This document shows positions 9,354 through 19,050 of a stretch of 64,000 nt of DNA, one piece after another. The first letter of the stretch is position 1, and every line of letters starts with the position of its first letter. The stretch comes from Catillopecten margaritatus gill symbiont (lineage in GTDB: Bacteria > Pseudomonadota > Gammaproteobacteria > PS1 > Pseudothioglobaceae): the NCBI GenBank assembly GCA_037956075.1, contig CP138327.1:1372296-1436295 (forward strand), given 5' to 3'. A program made the translations under genes and the position numbers. The notes under the pieces are model-generated. The model was given only the letters and a program-made list of their open reading frames with translations. It did no database searches and had not been told where the DNA came from.

Positions 9354-10127
9354 ATAATTTAATTCGGCTTTGGAAAAATCAGCGAGTTTTCTGGCTTCAA
9401 TATTAAAAGGGCCTCGTAGTTCAGAGCCAATGTGCTTTTTGATTAATTTATCAAAGGTGGTGAGTGAATCAATGCCCCGTTGCTGGCACAGATAATGAAA
9501 CCATTGGTTACCAATTTTCACATGTCCAATTTCATCTTTAAAAATAACGTCTAAAATATCAGACATTTTGCTGAATTTTGATTTTTTGAAACGGGCTTGA
9601 ATTTTTGGTGTTGCGTCTAAACCCCTGGCTTCCAACACTCTGGGTACTAATGCCATACGCGCCAGCACATCGTAATCGGTATCCACCGTCATTTTCCATA
9701 AGCCGTTATGTCCGTCAAAATCGCCGTATTGATAGCCCAGTTCTATTAGGTAATCATTCAGTAATCCAAAATGTTGAGATTCTTCAAAAGCCACTTGAAT
9801 CCAATCTTGGTAGAATTTCTGAGGCATATTTTGAAAGCGATAAATCGCATCTAAAGCCAAATTAATCGCATTAAATTCAATGTGACAAATCGCATGAATG
9901 GTATTAATAAAGCCAATATCTGATTGCCCTCGTTGTGGTACCGATTGAAATCGAACTAATTCAGGCTTTTGTGGGCGACCAGGATTAGCAACTTTTTGAA
10001 CGACAGTTGTACCCGTATAATCTAATTGCTGGCCATGGCAAAGCGTGTGCAATTGTTGGGTGAGTTTGATTTTTTCCTCAATCGTTACACTCATCAACGC
10101 ACGGTGGGCGAGTTCAAAGGCGTTCAT
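9339..10127 (-). CDS. DUF455 ferritin-like protein
   Basis: 262 residues. A ferritin-like di-metal four-helix bundle is suggested by the spaced Glu/His ligands in HAICHIEFNAINLAL, AFEESQHFGLLNDYL, RVLEARGLD and FKDEIGHVKIG. This is the DUF455 pattern, distantly related to the tRNA hydroxylase MiaE. Substrate unknown. It overlaps the upstream rluE-type gene by 14 bp, in an operon ratA - rluE - DUF455. Confidence 0.87.
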   Translation of the reverse strand: MNAFELAHRALMSVTIEEKIKLTQQLHTLCHGQQLDYTGTTVVQKVANPGRPQKPELVRFQSVPQRGQSDIGFINTIHAICHIEFNAINLALDAIYRFQNMPQKFYQDWIQVAFEESQHFGLLNDYLIELGYQYGDFDGHNGLWKMTVDTDYDVLARMALVPRVLEARGLDATPKIQARFKKSKFSKMSDILDVIFKDEIGHVKIGNQWFHYLCQQRGIDSLTTFDKLIKKHIGSELRGPFNIEARKLADFSKAELNYLQRV

Positions 10128-10644
10128 ATTTTCCTAATTTAATTTTATTTAATTTCCAATCACCAATTTGAGTGCGAATTAATCTCAGTGTTGGAAAGCC
10201 GACAGACGCTGTCATACGACGCACTTGTCGATTTTTACCTTCGGTGATTTTGAGTTCAATCCACGAAGTTGGAATATTTTTCCGTTCGCGTATCGGTGGG
10301 CTTCTGCCCCACAGCCAATCAGGTTGGTTGACGATTTTTACTTTAGCAGGCTTGGTTAATCCATCCTTGAGGATAACACCTTTGCACAATTTAGTAATCG
10401 CTTCATCCGTTGCTTCTCCTTCTACTTGCGCAAGATAAGTTTTTTCTTTGTCAAATTTTGGATGTGAGATTTGATGTTGTAACTTACCATCATCGGTTAG
10501 CAATAACAAGCCTTCCGAGTCTTTGTCCAAACGCCCCGCAGGATAAAAACCTTTTTCATTTATAAATTTTGATAGATTTTTAGCATCGCCACTGAACTGG
10601 CAAAGCACACCAAAGGGTTTGTTAAAAAGAATGAGATTAGCCAT
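10114..10644 (-). CDS. rluE: Pseudouridine synthase, RluE/RsuA family
   Basis: 176 residues from the ATG at 10644 ([14 protein letters not shown]). The longer open frame reads antisense-like through ratA and was trimmed. The catalytic motif is clear: YPAGRLDKDSEGLLLLTDDG with the nucleophilic Asp, and later GKNRQVRRM, the RsuA/RluE signature. No S4 domain, like RluE, which modifies U2457 of 23S rRNA. Its 3' end overlaps the DUF455 gene and its 5' end overlaps ratA by 8 bp. Confidence 0.88.
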   Translation of the reverse strand: MANLILFNKPFGVLCQFSGDAKNLSKFINEKGFYPAGRLDKDSEGLLLLTDDGKLQHQISHPKFDKEKTYLAQVEGEATDEAITKLCKGVILKDGLTKPAKVKIVNQPDWLWGRSPPIRERKNIPTSWIELKITEGKNRQVRRMTASVGFPTLRLIRTQIGDWKLNKIKLGKYERL

Positions 10645-11068
10645 ACACATTTTTAGCGCGGGTGACAAAAGCATCGAGTTGTGCATTAGAAATGGCTGTG
10701 AAAATTGGGGCAATGGCAATGTCCACCAAGCGAGAAGCAAAGCTGAATTCCAATTCAAGCTTGATTTTACATGCACTGTTACTCAATTCTGTGAAAATCC
10801 AAGCTCCTTGCAAGTGCTTAAAAGGCCCGTCTTTGAGCTGCATATCGATACGCACATCCTTGGTTAAAGTGTTTACTGTGGTAAAAGTTTGATTGAATGC
10901 ACTTTTATTAATACTCACCGAAGCTGTAATTTCATTCTCGGTTTGATTTAAAATACTCGCAGAAGAACACCAATTTAGGAATTGCGGATAATCGTCAATT
11001 TGGTTAACCAATTGATACATTTGACTGCATGAATAAGGAACAATAGCACTTTTAGAGATTTGATGCAT
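10637..11068 (-). CDS. ratA: RatA/Coq10-type START-domain protein
   Basis: 143 residues from [20 protein letters not shown]. The START/Coq10 fold is evident from [39 protein letters not shown] and the final long helix. The family binds quinone-like lipids (Coq10) or acts on 70S ribosome assembly (RatA). The divergent smpB neighbour is the classical proteobacterial arrangement. Its ATG and that of smpB are separated by one base, so each promoter must lie within the other gene. Confidence 0.9.
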   Translation of the reverse strand: MHQISKSAIVPYSCSQMYQLVNQIDDYPQFLNWCSSASILNQTENEITASVSINKSAFNQTFTTVNTLTKDVRIDMQLKDGPFKHLQGAWIFTELSNSACKIKLELEFSFASRLVDIAIAPIFTAISNAQLDAFVTRAKNVYG

Positions 11069-11069
11069 A

Positions 11070-11552
11070 ATGGCAAAGAAAAAGAAAAAAACAAGTTCAA
11101 ATACGATTGTCGTCAATAAAAAAGCACGACATGACTATTTTATAGAACAAAGTCTTGAGGCTGGACTCTCTTTGCAGGGTTGGGAAATAAAAAGCCTACG
11201 AGATAACAAAGTGCAGATTAAAGAAAGTTATGTCATTTTGAAAAATAATGAAATGTTCTTGTTTGGTAGTCACATTTCACCATTAAATACTGCATCTACC
11301 CATGTTAATGCAGACCCAACTAGAACCCGTAAGTTGTTATTAAACCGTATAGAAATCAACAGAATGAAGGATAAAATCAACCAAAAAGGGGCAACTGTCG
11401 TGCCTCTTAAGCTTTATTGGGTACGAGGCAAAGTAAAACTTGAAATTGGTGTGGCTAAAGGAAAAAAAGAACACGACAAACGCCAAGACATTAAAGAAAA
11501 AGACTGGAAAAGGGATAAACAAAGAGCTTTAAAAGAGAATATCAAGTTATAA
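11070..11552 (+). CDS. smpB: SsrA-binding protein SmpB
   Basis: 160 residues. It partners tmRNA in rescue of stalled ribosomes. Family motifs: [61 protein letters not shown] and the basic C-terminal tail ([19 protein letters not shown]), which enters the empty mRNA channel. The start lies one base from the divergent ratA start. A strong terminator follows at 11562. Confidence 0.97.
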   Translation: MAKKKKKTSSNTIVVNKKARHDYFIEQSLEAGLSLQGWEIKSLRDNKVQIKESYVILKNNEMFLFGSHISPLNTASTHVNADPTRTRKLLLNRIEINRMKDKINQKGATVVPLKLYWVRGKVKLEIGVAKGKKEHDKRQDIKEKDWKRDKQRALKENIKL

Positions 11553-11561
11553 TTTTACTTT

Positions 11562-11595
11562 GGGTCTTAACTAGTTAAGACCCTTTACTTTTTTA
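11562..11595 (+). terminator. smpB terminator
   Basis: A 9-bp perfect stem GGGTCTTAA/TTAAGACCC with a CTAG loop is followed by a T-rich tract, 9 bp after the smpB stop. Confidence 0.85.
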
Positions 11596-11605
11596 AAAAA
11601 AAACA

Positions 11606-11633
11606 TTGACAGGGCGGGATTTATGTTTATAAT
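11606..11633 (+). promoter_or_regulatory. Consensus sigma70-type promoter of the HU gene
   Basis: TTGACA at 11606 and TATAAT at 11628 are separated by 16 bp, and both hexamers match the consensus perfectly. This leaves a ~110-nt leader before the HU start, with GAGGAG close to the ATG. Confidence 0.8.
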
Positions 11634-11751
11634 TGACGGCACTAATTGTTGAGATGTTAGTGATAAATAAATAAATATATTGTTTTCATCTCCTACAAGT
11701 AAAAGACTTTTAGTATTTTTTAAACTTAAAAATTTTCGAGGAGAATGAAAT

Positions 11752-12027
11752 ATGAATAAATCAGAATTAATTGATGCAATCGCATCAGCAGCAAACCTTT
11801 CTAAAGCAGACGCAGGTCGTGCATTAAATGCAACGACAGCTGCCATCACTGATGCTATGTCTAATGGCGATGGTGTGCAGTTAACAGGCTTCGGCTCTTT
11901 TGTTGTTAGAGACCGTGCTGCACGTACTGGTCGCAATCCACAAACAGGTGATGCAATCCAAATCGCTGCATCTAAAGTGGCTGCATTTAAAGCAGGTAAG
12001 GCACTTAAAGATGCTGTAAACGGTTAA
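11752..12027 (+). CDS. hup: DNA-binding protein HU
   Basis: 91 residues, standard for HU. It is a dimeric nucleoid protein that bends DNA. It begins [25 protein letters not shown], has the beta-arm core [26 protein letters not shown] with the DNA-intercalating Pro, and ends [13 protein letters not shown]. Strong ribosome site GAGGAG; single-gene unit between its own promoter (11606) and terminator (12052). Confidence 0.97.
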   Translation: MNKSELIDAIASAANLSKADAGRALNATTAAITDAMSNGDGVQLTGFGSFVVRDRAARTGRNPQTGDAIQIAASKVAAFKAGKALKDAVNG

Positions 12028-12051
12028 TATTTAGCTGTTTTATGATAAAAG

Positions 12052-12073
12052 AAGCACCCTCGGGTGCTTTTTT
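12052..12073 (+). terminator. HU terminator
   Basis: An 8-bp stem AAGCACCC/GGGTGCTT with a TC loop followed by a run of T, 25 bp after the HU stop and just before rlmN. Confidence 0.85.
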
Positions 12074-12085
12074 ATTGTACTTTTT

Positions 12086-13159
12086 ATGTTAAAAAATAAG
12101 CAAAACCTTTTAGGGTTAAATCAAAATGAACTAGCCGAGTTGTTTGAAACATTGGGTGAGAAGCCCTATCGTGTGAAACAATTGATGCAATGGATATATA
12201 AATACCATGAGTTTGATTTTGATAAAATGCTTAATCTCAGTAAAAATCTTAGACAACAATTAAATGAGTTGACCTGTATTGACCTCCCTAAAATAGCAAA
12301 GCAAGATTATGCATTGGATGGGGTAATTAAGTGGGTAATTGATACGGGTGAAAATAATTTTATCGAAACAGTGTACATTCCTTCAGATGATAGAGGAACC
12401 TTGTGTATTTCTTCACAAGTTGGTTGTTCGTTGGCGTGTACATTCTGCTCAACAGGGATGCAGGGCTTTAATCGCAATCTTAGTACAGCGGAAATTATCG
12501 GTCAGGTAATGATGGCAAATTTGTACTTAAAAGACAAAGGTAAGCGTATTTCCAATGTTGTGTTTATGGGGATGGGTGAACCATTATTAAATGAAAAAGC
12601 GGTTTATCCTGCCTGTGATTTATTGTTGGATGATTTGGCGTTTGGATTATCTCGACGCAAGGTAACAATTTCAACTTCAGGCGTAGTACCAGCACTCTTG
12701 CGTATGGCAGAGAGAGTGCCCGTGAGTTTGGCAGTTTCTTTACACGCAGCAGATGACACCTTGCGTAATGAATTAGTGCCGATTAACCAAAAATACCCAA
12801 TTCAAGCGTTATTGGAGGCGTGTAAGGTTTATCTTAATGCAGGCGCACAAGAGCGCCATATTTTGTTTGAATATGTGATGTTGGATGGAATTAACGACAG
12901 TGTTGAACAAGGTAAAAAGCTGGTTGCTTTACTCAAAGGGTTATCGGCAAAAGTAAACCTGATTCCCTTTAACCCTTTTCCAAAAACTCAATACAAAACT
13001 TCAAAAAAGGTTACAATTGAAAATTTTCAAGATGTTTTATTTAATGGCAATATTCGTACCACCACTCGTCGTACGCGTGGTGAAGAGGTGGATGCGGCTT
13101 GTGGACAATTAGCAGGCAAGGTTATTGATAAGACTAAGCGCACAAAGAGGGCAATATGA
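12086..13159 (+). CDS. rlmN: Dual-specificity 23S rRNA/tRNA adenine-C2 methyltransferase RlmN
   Basis: 357 residues. A radical-SAM enzyme that methylates A2503 of 23S rRNA and A37 of some tRNAs. The cluster motif CSLACTFC lies near residue 114, after QVGC; GMGEPLLN and the C-terminal catalytic Cys in DAACGQLAG are also present. First of a three-gene coupled operon (rlmN, small membrane gene, ispG), each pair overlapping by an ATGA. Confidence 0.97.
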   Translation: MLKNKQNLLGLNQNELAELFETLGEKPYRVKQLMQWIYKYHEFDFDKMLNLSKNLRQQLNELTCIDLPKIAKQDYALDGVIKWVIDTGENNFIETVYIPSDDRGTLCISSQVGCSLACTFCSTGMQGFNRNLSTAEIIGQVMMANLYLKDKGKRISNVVFMGMGEPLLNEKAVYPACDLLLDDLAFGLSRRKVTISTSGVVPALLRMAERVPVSLAVSLHAADDTLRNELVPINQKYPIQALLEACKVYLNAGAQERHILFEYVMLDGINDSVEQGKKLVALLKGLSAKVNLIPFNPFPKTQYKTSKKVTIENFQDVLFNGNIRTTTRRTRGEEVDAACGQLAGKVIDKTKRTKRAI

Positions 13160-13449
13160 TAAGTATGGAAGGAATTGAGCACCACCCTAATCAAACAAGA
13201 AAAAAGAAAAAAATCAATTTAAGGTGGTTGGCGTTACCTGTATTGATTATTATTGCAGTTTATTATTTTTCTAGCGATAGCCAAACACCAGAAAAATCAC
13301 AGAAAAATCTAATTGTAATTAAAGAGCCAGAAGTCGAAGTGACCAAAGTGACTACTACGCCTGTGAACATTGAAACCAGCACAAGTCAATCCAAGTCAAA
13401 ACAACCAAAAGTACTAGAAAATTTAGACGAAATAATAACAAACGAATGA
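13156..13449 (+). CDS. Small single-span membrane protein between rlmN and ispG (RodZ-position)
   Basis: 97 residues: a basic N terminus (RKKKKINLR), one transmembrane helix ([15 protein letters not shown]) and a Thr/Ser/Lys-rich periplasmic tail. In many gammaproteobacteria this slot holds rodZ, which has a helix-turn-helix domain, a membrane helix and a tail. This protein has only the latter two, so it may be a reduced RodZ or an unrelated membrane protein. Four-base overlaps with both neighbours support its being a real gene. Confidence 0.7.
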   Translation: MISMEGIEHHPNQTRKKKKINLRWLALPVLIIIAVYYFSSDSQTPEKSQKNLIVIKEPEVEVTKVTTTPVNIETSTSQSKSKQPKVLENLDEIITNE

Positions 13450-14516
13450 AGCCAATACACGCCATTATTAGAAGAAAGTCCAAACAAATTTTTGTTGGCA
13501 ATGTTGCGATTGGTGGCGATGCACCGATTGCGGTGCAAAGTATGACCAACACTAATACCAACGATGTTGAGGCGACGGTTGCACAAATTGAGGCCATTCA
13601 AAATGCAGGGGCAGATTTGGTGCGGGTTTCTGTGCCAACTATGGAAGCCGCAGAAGCTTTTAAACACATCAAACAAAAAACCACGATTCCATTAATTACA
13701 GATATTCATTTTGATTATAAAATTGCACTTAAAGTAGCAGAATATGGGGCGGATTGCTTACGCATTAACCCAGGTAATATTGGGCGAGAAGACAGAGTTA
13801 AAGAGGTGGTGGCGTCCGCTTTAGACCATAATATCCCTATTCGTATCGGCGTTAATGCAGGCTCTTTAGAAAAAGACTTGCAAAAAAAATACACCGAACC
13901 CACCCCTGAGGCGATGGTAGAAAGTGCGTTCCGTCATATTGATATTTTGGACAGATTGAATTTTGACAATTACAAAATCTCACTCAAAGCCTCAGAAGTA
14001 TTTATGACCGTTTTTGCCTATAAGCAACTCGCCTCACAAATTGACAATCCTTTGCACCTCGGCATTACCGAAGCAGGTTCGCTCAGAGCAGGTTCGGTAA
14101 AATCTTCGGTAGGTTTGGGTTTGTTGCTCGCAGAAGGCATTGGTGATACCATTCGTGTTTCCCTGGCTTCTGACCCTGTGAATGAAATCAAAGTTGGTTT
14201 CGATATCCTTAAATCCCTCGGACTGCGACAAAAAGGCGTTAATTTAATCGCTTGCCCTTCGTGTTCTCGTCAAAAATTTGATGTGATTAAGGTCGTGAAT
14301 GAGCTTGAAGCACGCTTAGAAGATATTACCGAGCCGATTGATGCTGCTGTGATTGGTTGCGTAGTGAATGGACCAGGCGAAGCCAAAGCAGTATCGGTTG
14401 GACTCACAGGCGGTGAACCTAACTTGATGTATATTGATGGACTAACACACTCTAAAGTGACTAATGAAAGTTTGGTTGACACTCTTGAAGCGCAAATTCG
14501 TGCTAGAATTAACTAA
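13446..14516 (+). CDS. ispG: 4-hydroxy-3-methylbut-2-en-1-yl diphosphate synthase IspG
   Basis: 356 residues. It catalyses the penultimate MEP-pathway step; dxs, the first step, is in the same window. Motifs: [44 protein letters not shown], and the iron-sulfur cysteines in IACPSCSRQ and [10 protein letters not shown]. It starts inside the stop of the preceding membrane gene. Confidence 0.97.
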   Translation: MKPIHAIIRRKSKQIFVGNVAIGGDAPIAVQSMTNTNTNDVEATVAQIEAIQNAGADLVRVSVPTMEAAEAFKHIKQKTTIPLITDIHFDYKIALKVAEYGADCLRINPGNIGREDRVKEVVASALDHNIPIRIGVNAGSLEKDLQKKYTEPTPEAMVESAFRHIDILDRLNFDNYKISLKASEVFMTVFAYKQLASQIDNPLHLGITEAGSLRAGSVKSSVGLGLLLAEGIGDTIRVSLASDPVNEIKVGFDILKSLGLRQKGVNLIACPSCSRQKFDVIKVVNELEARLEDITEPIDAAVIGCVVNGPGEAKAVSVGLTGGEPNLMYIDGLTHSKVTNESLVDTLEAQIRARIN

Positions 14517-14530
14517 ATAACCTTGGAATT

Positions 14531-14777
14531 ATGAGTACAATGATTATAGAAGATAGAAGTATATGACGCTTTAATTTCAGCAGGTGCTCCTGAAGAAAAA
14601 GCAAAATCCGCCGCACAGGTTTTATCCAAACAGCAAATTGCAACCAAAGACGATATATCCTTAGTGCGATCTGATATTAAAGGATTGAATTTTCTAGTTA
14701 CCGGATTCTATATTGCAGGTGGTATAACATTGGGGTATGTTGTCAGTTTATTGAATACGATTATTACGAAAGTTTAA
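14531..14777 (+). pseudogene. Frameshifted DUF1640-like membrane-anchored coiled-coil protein
   Basis: An ATG at 14531 opens only 11 codons (MSTMIIEDRSI, then TGA). The +1-shifted frame directly continues with ~72 residues: YDALISAGAPEEKAKSAAQV, ATKDDISLVRSDI and a C-terminal membrane helix (TGFYIAGGITLGYVVSLL). This order (helix, KxDI coiled coil, TM anchor) is that of DUF1640-type proteins. A single-base indel near 14550 would join the two. It could be a decayed gene or a sequence error. Its 3' end overlaps the convergent DUF2062 gene by 30 bp. Confidence 0.6.
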
Positions 14778-15260
14778 CTTTCTACGATAAACTTTATATC
14801 GGTAAATAAACTGAATGCCAAAATAACCCAACACCGAACTGGTGACAGACATAATTAAACACCCCAGTAAAAACGGCTGCCAAATCGTATCAAATACTTG
14901 CCATATATATTCCAGTGACATCACAAAATTTTGTTCAATACTCACACCCAAAATCCAAGCCCCTAATTGGTAACATCCATAAAAAATAGGGGGCATAGTG
15001 AGTGGGTTAGTAATCCAAACTAAGGCAATCGAAAGTGGTAAATTTGCACGGAATAGAATTGCACCTGGTGCCGCTAATAACATTTGAAAGGGCACTGGGA
15101 TAAAGGCACAAAACAACCCCACAGCAAAAGCTTTAGAAATGGATTTTCGATTGAAATTCCACAGATTTGAATCGTGTAAATACTTGCCCAACCAACCCAA
15201 ATATTTGTGATTTTTTAATTCTTTTGGAGAAGGGGTGTAGCGTTGTAGGAGTTTTTTCAT
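14748..15260 (-). CDS. DUF2062 membrane protein
   Basis: 170 residues. The DUF2062 core is clear: SISKAFAVGLFCAFIPVPFQ, ITNPLTMPPIFYGCYQLGAW, and a third long hydrophobic segment (FLLGCLIMSVTSSVLGYFGI). Inner-membrane protein of unknown function. Its ATG overlaps the dxs stop by four bases, so the two are translationally coupled. Confidence 0.88.
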   Translation of the reverse strand: MKKLLQRYTPSPKELKNHKYLGWLGKYLHDSNLWNFNRKSISKAFAVGLFCAFIPVPFQMLLAAPGAILFRANLPLSIALVWITNPLTMPPIFYGCYQLGAWILGVSIEQNFVMSLEYIWQVFDTIWQPFLLGCLIMSVTSSVLGYFGIQFIYRYKVYRRKLNFRNNRIQ

Positions 15261-17062
15261 AACGCCACATTTATAATGTCTTTAGCCGTCAATCCATATT
15301 GCTGATACAATTCTTCTTGGGTGCCCTGTTCAGTAAAGTCATCGGGTAAACCTAAAATTTGTAACGGTGTACTGATATTTTGTTGGTATAAATATTCACC
15401 AATGGCACTGCCAGCACCACCCGATATGGCGTTGTCTTCAATAGAAATGAGTTGCTGATGTGAGTTTGCCATTTCGCTAATTAACGCCGTATCCAACGGC
15501 TTAACGAAACGCATATCAATCACCGTTGCACCCAATTCTTTGCCTGCTTCCAAGGCGCACTCAACAAAATGTCCATAAGCAAAAATAGCGGTTTTACTGC
15601 CCCTTAACAAAACCTTTGCCTTGCCAATTTCAACCCTCTCATTTGTCTCATAATGCTCAACATTTGCCACACCCCGTGGGTAACGAATACAAACAGGGGA
15701 ATCCATTGTTAAAGCTGTGTTAAGCATTTGATACATTTCCAAGCCATTGCTCGGCGCCATAATTGTTAGATTAGGAATACAACGCAAAAAACTCAAATCA
15801 AAACTGCCTGCGTGAGTAGCACCGTCGGCACCGACCAAACCTGCACGGTCAATGGCAAAAATGACATTCAAATTTTGTAAAGCAATATCGTGAATCAATT
15901 GGTCATAACCCCGTTGTAAAAAAGTCGAGTAAATAGCTACCACAGGTTTCAGCCCTTGCGTCGCTAGCCCTCCTGCAAAAGTAACAGCATGTTGTTCGGC
16001 AATCCCCACATCAAAATATTGTTTAGGAAATTTTTGCTCAAACTCACTCATACCAGAGCCAGCCCCCATTGCTGGGGTAATGGCAATTAATTTTTTATGC
16101 TCAGCAGCCGTATTGACCAACCAGCGTCCAAACACATTGCTGTAACTATCCATCGTACTTGAAGTCGCACTAGAAGCAGCAGGCGCAATACCGTGGAATT
16201 TACAAGGGTCATTTTCTGCACTGTCCAAGCCGTAGCCTTTTTTGGTAATAATGTGCAGTAATCTCGGCTTATTCTGTGTCTTTAGGTTTTGCAGTGTTTT
16301 AACCAAAGTTGGCAAATCATGCCCATCAATCGGCCCAAAATAATCAAGCCCCAACTCTTCAAACAAGGTACTAGGCAACACCATTCCCTTTAAATGCTCT
16401 TCTGAGCGCTTGGCAAATTCACGCATTTTTGGCAGTTTCTCTAATATACCCAACGACTTATTTTTCATCGTTGAATACACCTTGCCAGAAATAAGCTTAG
16501 TGAGATATTTACTCATCGCACCCACATTTTTGGAAATGCTCATATCGTTGTCATTCAAAATAATCAACAAATCCGCATCAGTATCGCCCGCATGATTAAG
16601 TGCCTCAAACGACATCCCTCCCGTGAGTGCACCATCGCCAATCACCGCAATTGATTTGTGATTATTGTTATTGATACCATTGCCAATCGCAATCCCCAAG
16701 GCGGCACTGATGGAAGTTGAAGAATGCCCCGCACCAAAAGGGTCATGCGCACTTTCCGTGCGCTTGGTAAAGCCAGATAACCCCCCTTTTTGGCGCAACG
16801 ACCCCATTTTATCTTTACGCCCTGTGAGAATTTTATGCGTATAAGCCTGATGTCCCACATCAAACACAAAACTGTCTTTTGGCGTATCAAACACATAATG
16901 CAAGGCAACTGACATCTCAACCGTGCCCAGATTTGGCGCAAGATGCCCGCCCGTTTTTTGAATATTTTCAATTAAAAACGCACGAATTTCATCCACTAAA
17001 GACTGCAATTGCTTTACATCAAGCTGTTTAATATCCTCAGGGTAATTAATGGAATCAAGCAC
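15257..17062 (-). CDS. dxs: 1-deoxy-D-xylulose-5-phosphate synthase
   Basis: 601 residues from a GTG at 17062 (VLDSINYPEDIKQLDVKQLQ). The frame stays open for a further 136 codons, but those read antisense to trhO and have no family likeness, so a non-ATG start near 17062 is favoured. It is a thiamine-diphosphate enzyme that condenses pyruvate and glyceraldehyde-3-phosphate, the entry to the MEP pathway. Motifs: GHQAYTHKILTGR, the GDGALTGGMSFEALN ThDP motif, GPIDGHD, GIAEQHAVTFAGGLA with the catalytic Glu, and DRAGLVGADGATH. Confidence 0.94.
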   Translation of the reverse strand: MLDSINYPEDIKQLDVKQLQSLVDEIRAFLIENIQKTGGHLAPNLGTVEMSVALHYVFDTPKDSFVFDVGHQAYTHKILTGRKDKMGSLRQKGGLSGFTKRTESAHDPFGAGHSSTSISAALGIAIGNGINNNNHKSIAVIGDGALTGGMSFEALNHAGDTDADLLIILNDNDMSISKNVGAMSKYLTKLISGKVYSTMKNKSLGILEKLPKMREFAKRSEEHLKGMVLPSTLFEELGLDYFGPIDGHDLPTLVKTLQNLKTQNKPRLLHIITKKGYGLDSAENDPCKFHGIAPAASSATSSTMDSYSNVFGRWLVNTAAEHKKLIAITPAMGAGSGMSEFEQKFPKQYFDVGIAEQHAVTFAGGLATQGLKPVVAIYSTFLQRGYDQLIHDIALQNLNVIFAIDRAGLVGADGATHAGSFDLSFLRCIPNLTIMAPSNGLEMYQMLNTALTMDSPVCIRYPRGVANVEHYETNERVEIGKAKVLLRGSKTAIFAYGHFVECALEAGKELGATVIDMRFVKPLDTALISEMANSHQQLISIEDNAISGGAGSAIGEYLYQQNISTPLQILGLPDDFTEQGTQEELYQQYGLTAKDIINVAL

Positions 17063-17144
17063 AGAGTAATAAGGTATTTTAAAGGTGACTATTATACGCC
17101 GAGCGCTTATTGTAAAATGGATGCTTTTATTGTAACAATTTCCT

Positions 17145-18095
17145 ATGTTTACCGTTTGTGCTTTATACCAATTTGTTCGTCTTGATGACTTTAAGGAATT
17201 TCGCACTCCTCTAAGGCAATTGTTAGTGGATTTAGACATTAAAGGCACGATTCTTTTAGCGCTAGAAGGGCTAAACGGCACCGTCGCAGGCACACAAGAT
17301 TCGATTGATAAACTGGTACAATTCCTTGAAAATGACGGGCGTTTTAACAACCTAGAAATCAAATTTTCGCACAGTAAAAATCTGCCTTTCAAACGCCTCA
17401 AAGTTAAACTCAAAAAAGAAATTGTCACCCTCGGTGTGGAACACATCGACCCTCTCTCATCCGTTGGCACTTATGTCAAACCTGAAGATTGGAATGCCTT
17501 AATCAGCGACCCTGATGTAGTATTGATTGACACCCGAAACGATTATGAATACGGTATCGGCAGCTTCCAAGGTGCAATTAACCCAAATACCGAAACTTTC
17601 AGAGAATTTCCGAGTTACACCAAAGCACATTTAGAGCAATACCGCGATAAAAAAGTCGCTATGTTTTGCACCGGCGGTATTCGCTGCGAAAAATCCACCG
17701 CCTATTTAAAATCACAAGGCTTTAAAGAGGTGTATCACCTGCAAGGTGGCGTATTGAAATACCTTGAAGAAACCCAAGAAAACGACAGTCTGTGGGAGGG
17801 TGAATGCTTCGTGTTCGACGAACGCGTCGCCGTCAAACATAATTTAGAGCAAGGGCAATACGACCAATGCCACGCTTGCCGTTATCCAATTACCGACACC
17901 GATAAACAACACGAACATTATGAAAAAGGCGTCTCTTGCCCCCGCTGTTACGGCACTCGTTCTGCCGAGCAAATCAACCGTTACAAAGAAAGGCAAAAAC
18001 AAGTTGAACTGGCAAAAGCCCGTGGCGAAGAGCATATTGGCGATAATGCCGCACAAGTTATCAACGCCAAAAACAAAAAAGCGGAGCAAAAATAA
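17145..18095 (+). CDS. trhO: tRNA uridine(34) hydroxylase TrhO (rhodanese-type)
   Basis: 316 residues. TrhO makes 5-hydroxyuridine at wobble U34 of tRNAs in a prephenate-independent, oxygen-dependent way. It has an N-terminal acylphosphatase-like part ([17 protein letters not shown]), a rhodanese domain with active loop [11 protein letters not shown] around residue 180, and a C-terminal Cys-rich zinc-like segment (CHACRYPI...SCPRCYG). Divergent from dxs; its stop overlaps the next ATG. Confidence 0.95.
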   Translation: MFTVCALYQFVRLDDFKEFRTPLRQLLVDLDIKGTILLALEGLNGTVAGTQDSIDKLVQFLENDGRFNNLEIKFSHSKNLPFKRLKVKLKKEIVTLGVEHIDPLSSVGTYVKPEDWNALISDPDVVLIDTRNDYEYGIGSFQGAINPNTETFREFPSYTKAHLEQYRDKKVAMFCTGGIRCEKSTAYLKSQGFKEVYHLQGGVLKYLEETQENDSLWEGECFVFDERVAVKHNLEQGQYDQCHACRYPITDTDKQHEHYEKGVSCPRCYGTRSAEQINRYKERQKQVELAKARGEEHIGDNAAQVINAKNKKAEQK

Positions 18096-18688
18096 TGTTT
18101 TTCAGAAATGATATTCCTAAGTTAAAGCAAGATTTGACCATCCAAACCCATTTATTAGGACATAATTTAACCCTAAAAACACGCTGGGGTGTTTTCTCCC
18201 CGCGCACGATTGACGATGGTACAACTTTGTTAATGAAATATTTAGAAGTGGAGGAGACAGACAAATGTTTGGATTTGGGTTGTGGTTACGGACCCATCGG
18301 TTTAGCCGTTGCCAAATCTTGCCCTAAAGGCGAAGTGCATATGGTAGACAAAGATTTTGTTGCCGTTGAATTATCAAATACCAACGCCAAACTTAACCAG
18401 TTAAACAACGCCGAAGCCTATTTATCCGATGCTTTTTCAGGCGTTAACAAAGACAATTATTTTGACCAAGTAATCTCCAATGTCCCTGCCAAAGTCGGCA
18501 GAGAGCAACTCAGTATTATTTTATATGATGCCTATGACGCCCTCAAACCCGGCGGCAAGATTACTTTTGTTACCATCAACGGCCTGCGTAATTTTGTCAA
18601 AGACAATTTTAAATCCGTTTTCGGCAATTACAAAAAAATAAAACAAGGGCAAAAATATACAATTTCCCAAGCAATCAAAGTAAAATAG
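18095..18688 (+). CDS. RsmC-like small-domain methyltransferase
   Basis: 197 residues. A class I SAM methyltransferase: LDLGCGYGPIGLAVAKS is motif I, VDKDFVAVELS motif II, and SNVPAK stands where RsmC/RlmG enzymes have NPPF. The N-terminal segment (RWGVFSPRTIDDGT) is typical of the RsmC catalytic half; the N-terminal inactive domain of E. coli RsmC is absent. Probable rRNA guanine-N2 methylation, exact site unknown. It starts on the trhO stop codon. Confidence 0.82.
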   Translation: MFFRNDIPKLKQDLTIQTHLLGHNLTLKTRWGVFSPRTIDDGTTLLMKYLEVEETDKCLDLGCGYGPIGLAVAKSCPKGEVHMVDKDFVAVELSNTNAKLNQLNNAEAYLSDAFSGVNKDNYFDQVISNVPAKVGREQLSIILYDAYDALKPGGKITFVTINGLRNFVKDNFKSVFGNYKKIKQGQKYTISQAIKVK

Positions 18689-18716
18689 TCAAGTATTCAA
18701 ATTAAGGAGCAACCCC

Positions 18717-19046
18717 ATGGACGCATTAGAAAGAATTCAAAAGCAAGTTGACAGCGCTGCAATCGTTTTATATATGAAAGGCACCCCCCAATTCCCGCAA
18801 TGCGGTTTCTCATCAACTGCCGCCCAAACCCTCGCCTCAACAGGCGTTGAGTTTGCCTATGTCAACATCTTCGAAGACCAAGAAGTGATGCAAAACCTAC
18901 CCGCCTTCGCCGACTGGCCAACTTTCCCCCAAATCTACATGAACAGTGAACTCGTTGGCGGCGGCGATATTATTGTTGAGATGGCTGAAATGGGTACACT
19001 GAAAGGCGAAATGGAAAAAGCAACTGAGAAGTTTAACGCCAAATAA
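18717..19046 (+). CDS. grxD: Monothiol glutaredoxin GrxD
   Basis: 109 residues, typical of Grx4. The monothiol motif CGFS appears in PQFPQCGFSSTAAQTL; the glutathione-binding WPTFPQIYMNSELVGGGDI follows. It handles [2Fe-2S] cluster transfer with BolA-like partners. AAGGAG lies 7 bp upstream of the ATG. Confidence 0.96.
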   Translation: MDALERIQKQVDSAAIVLYMKGTPQFPQCGFSSTAAQTLASTGVEFAYVNIFEDQEVMQNLPAFADWPTFPQIYMNSELVGGGDIIVEMAEMGTLKGEMEKATEKFNAK

Positions 19047-19050
19047 ACTT

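Noticed and set aside
10645-10776. Longer start for the RluE-type gene
   Set aside because: The extension lies within ratA in another frame; the family start [10 protein letters not shown] fits at 10644.
17063-17470. A 136-residue N-terminal extension of Dxs
   Set aside because: It is antisense to trhO, has no likeness to Dxs, and would block normal divergent expression.
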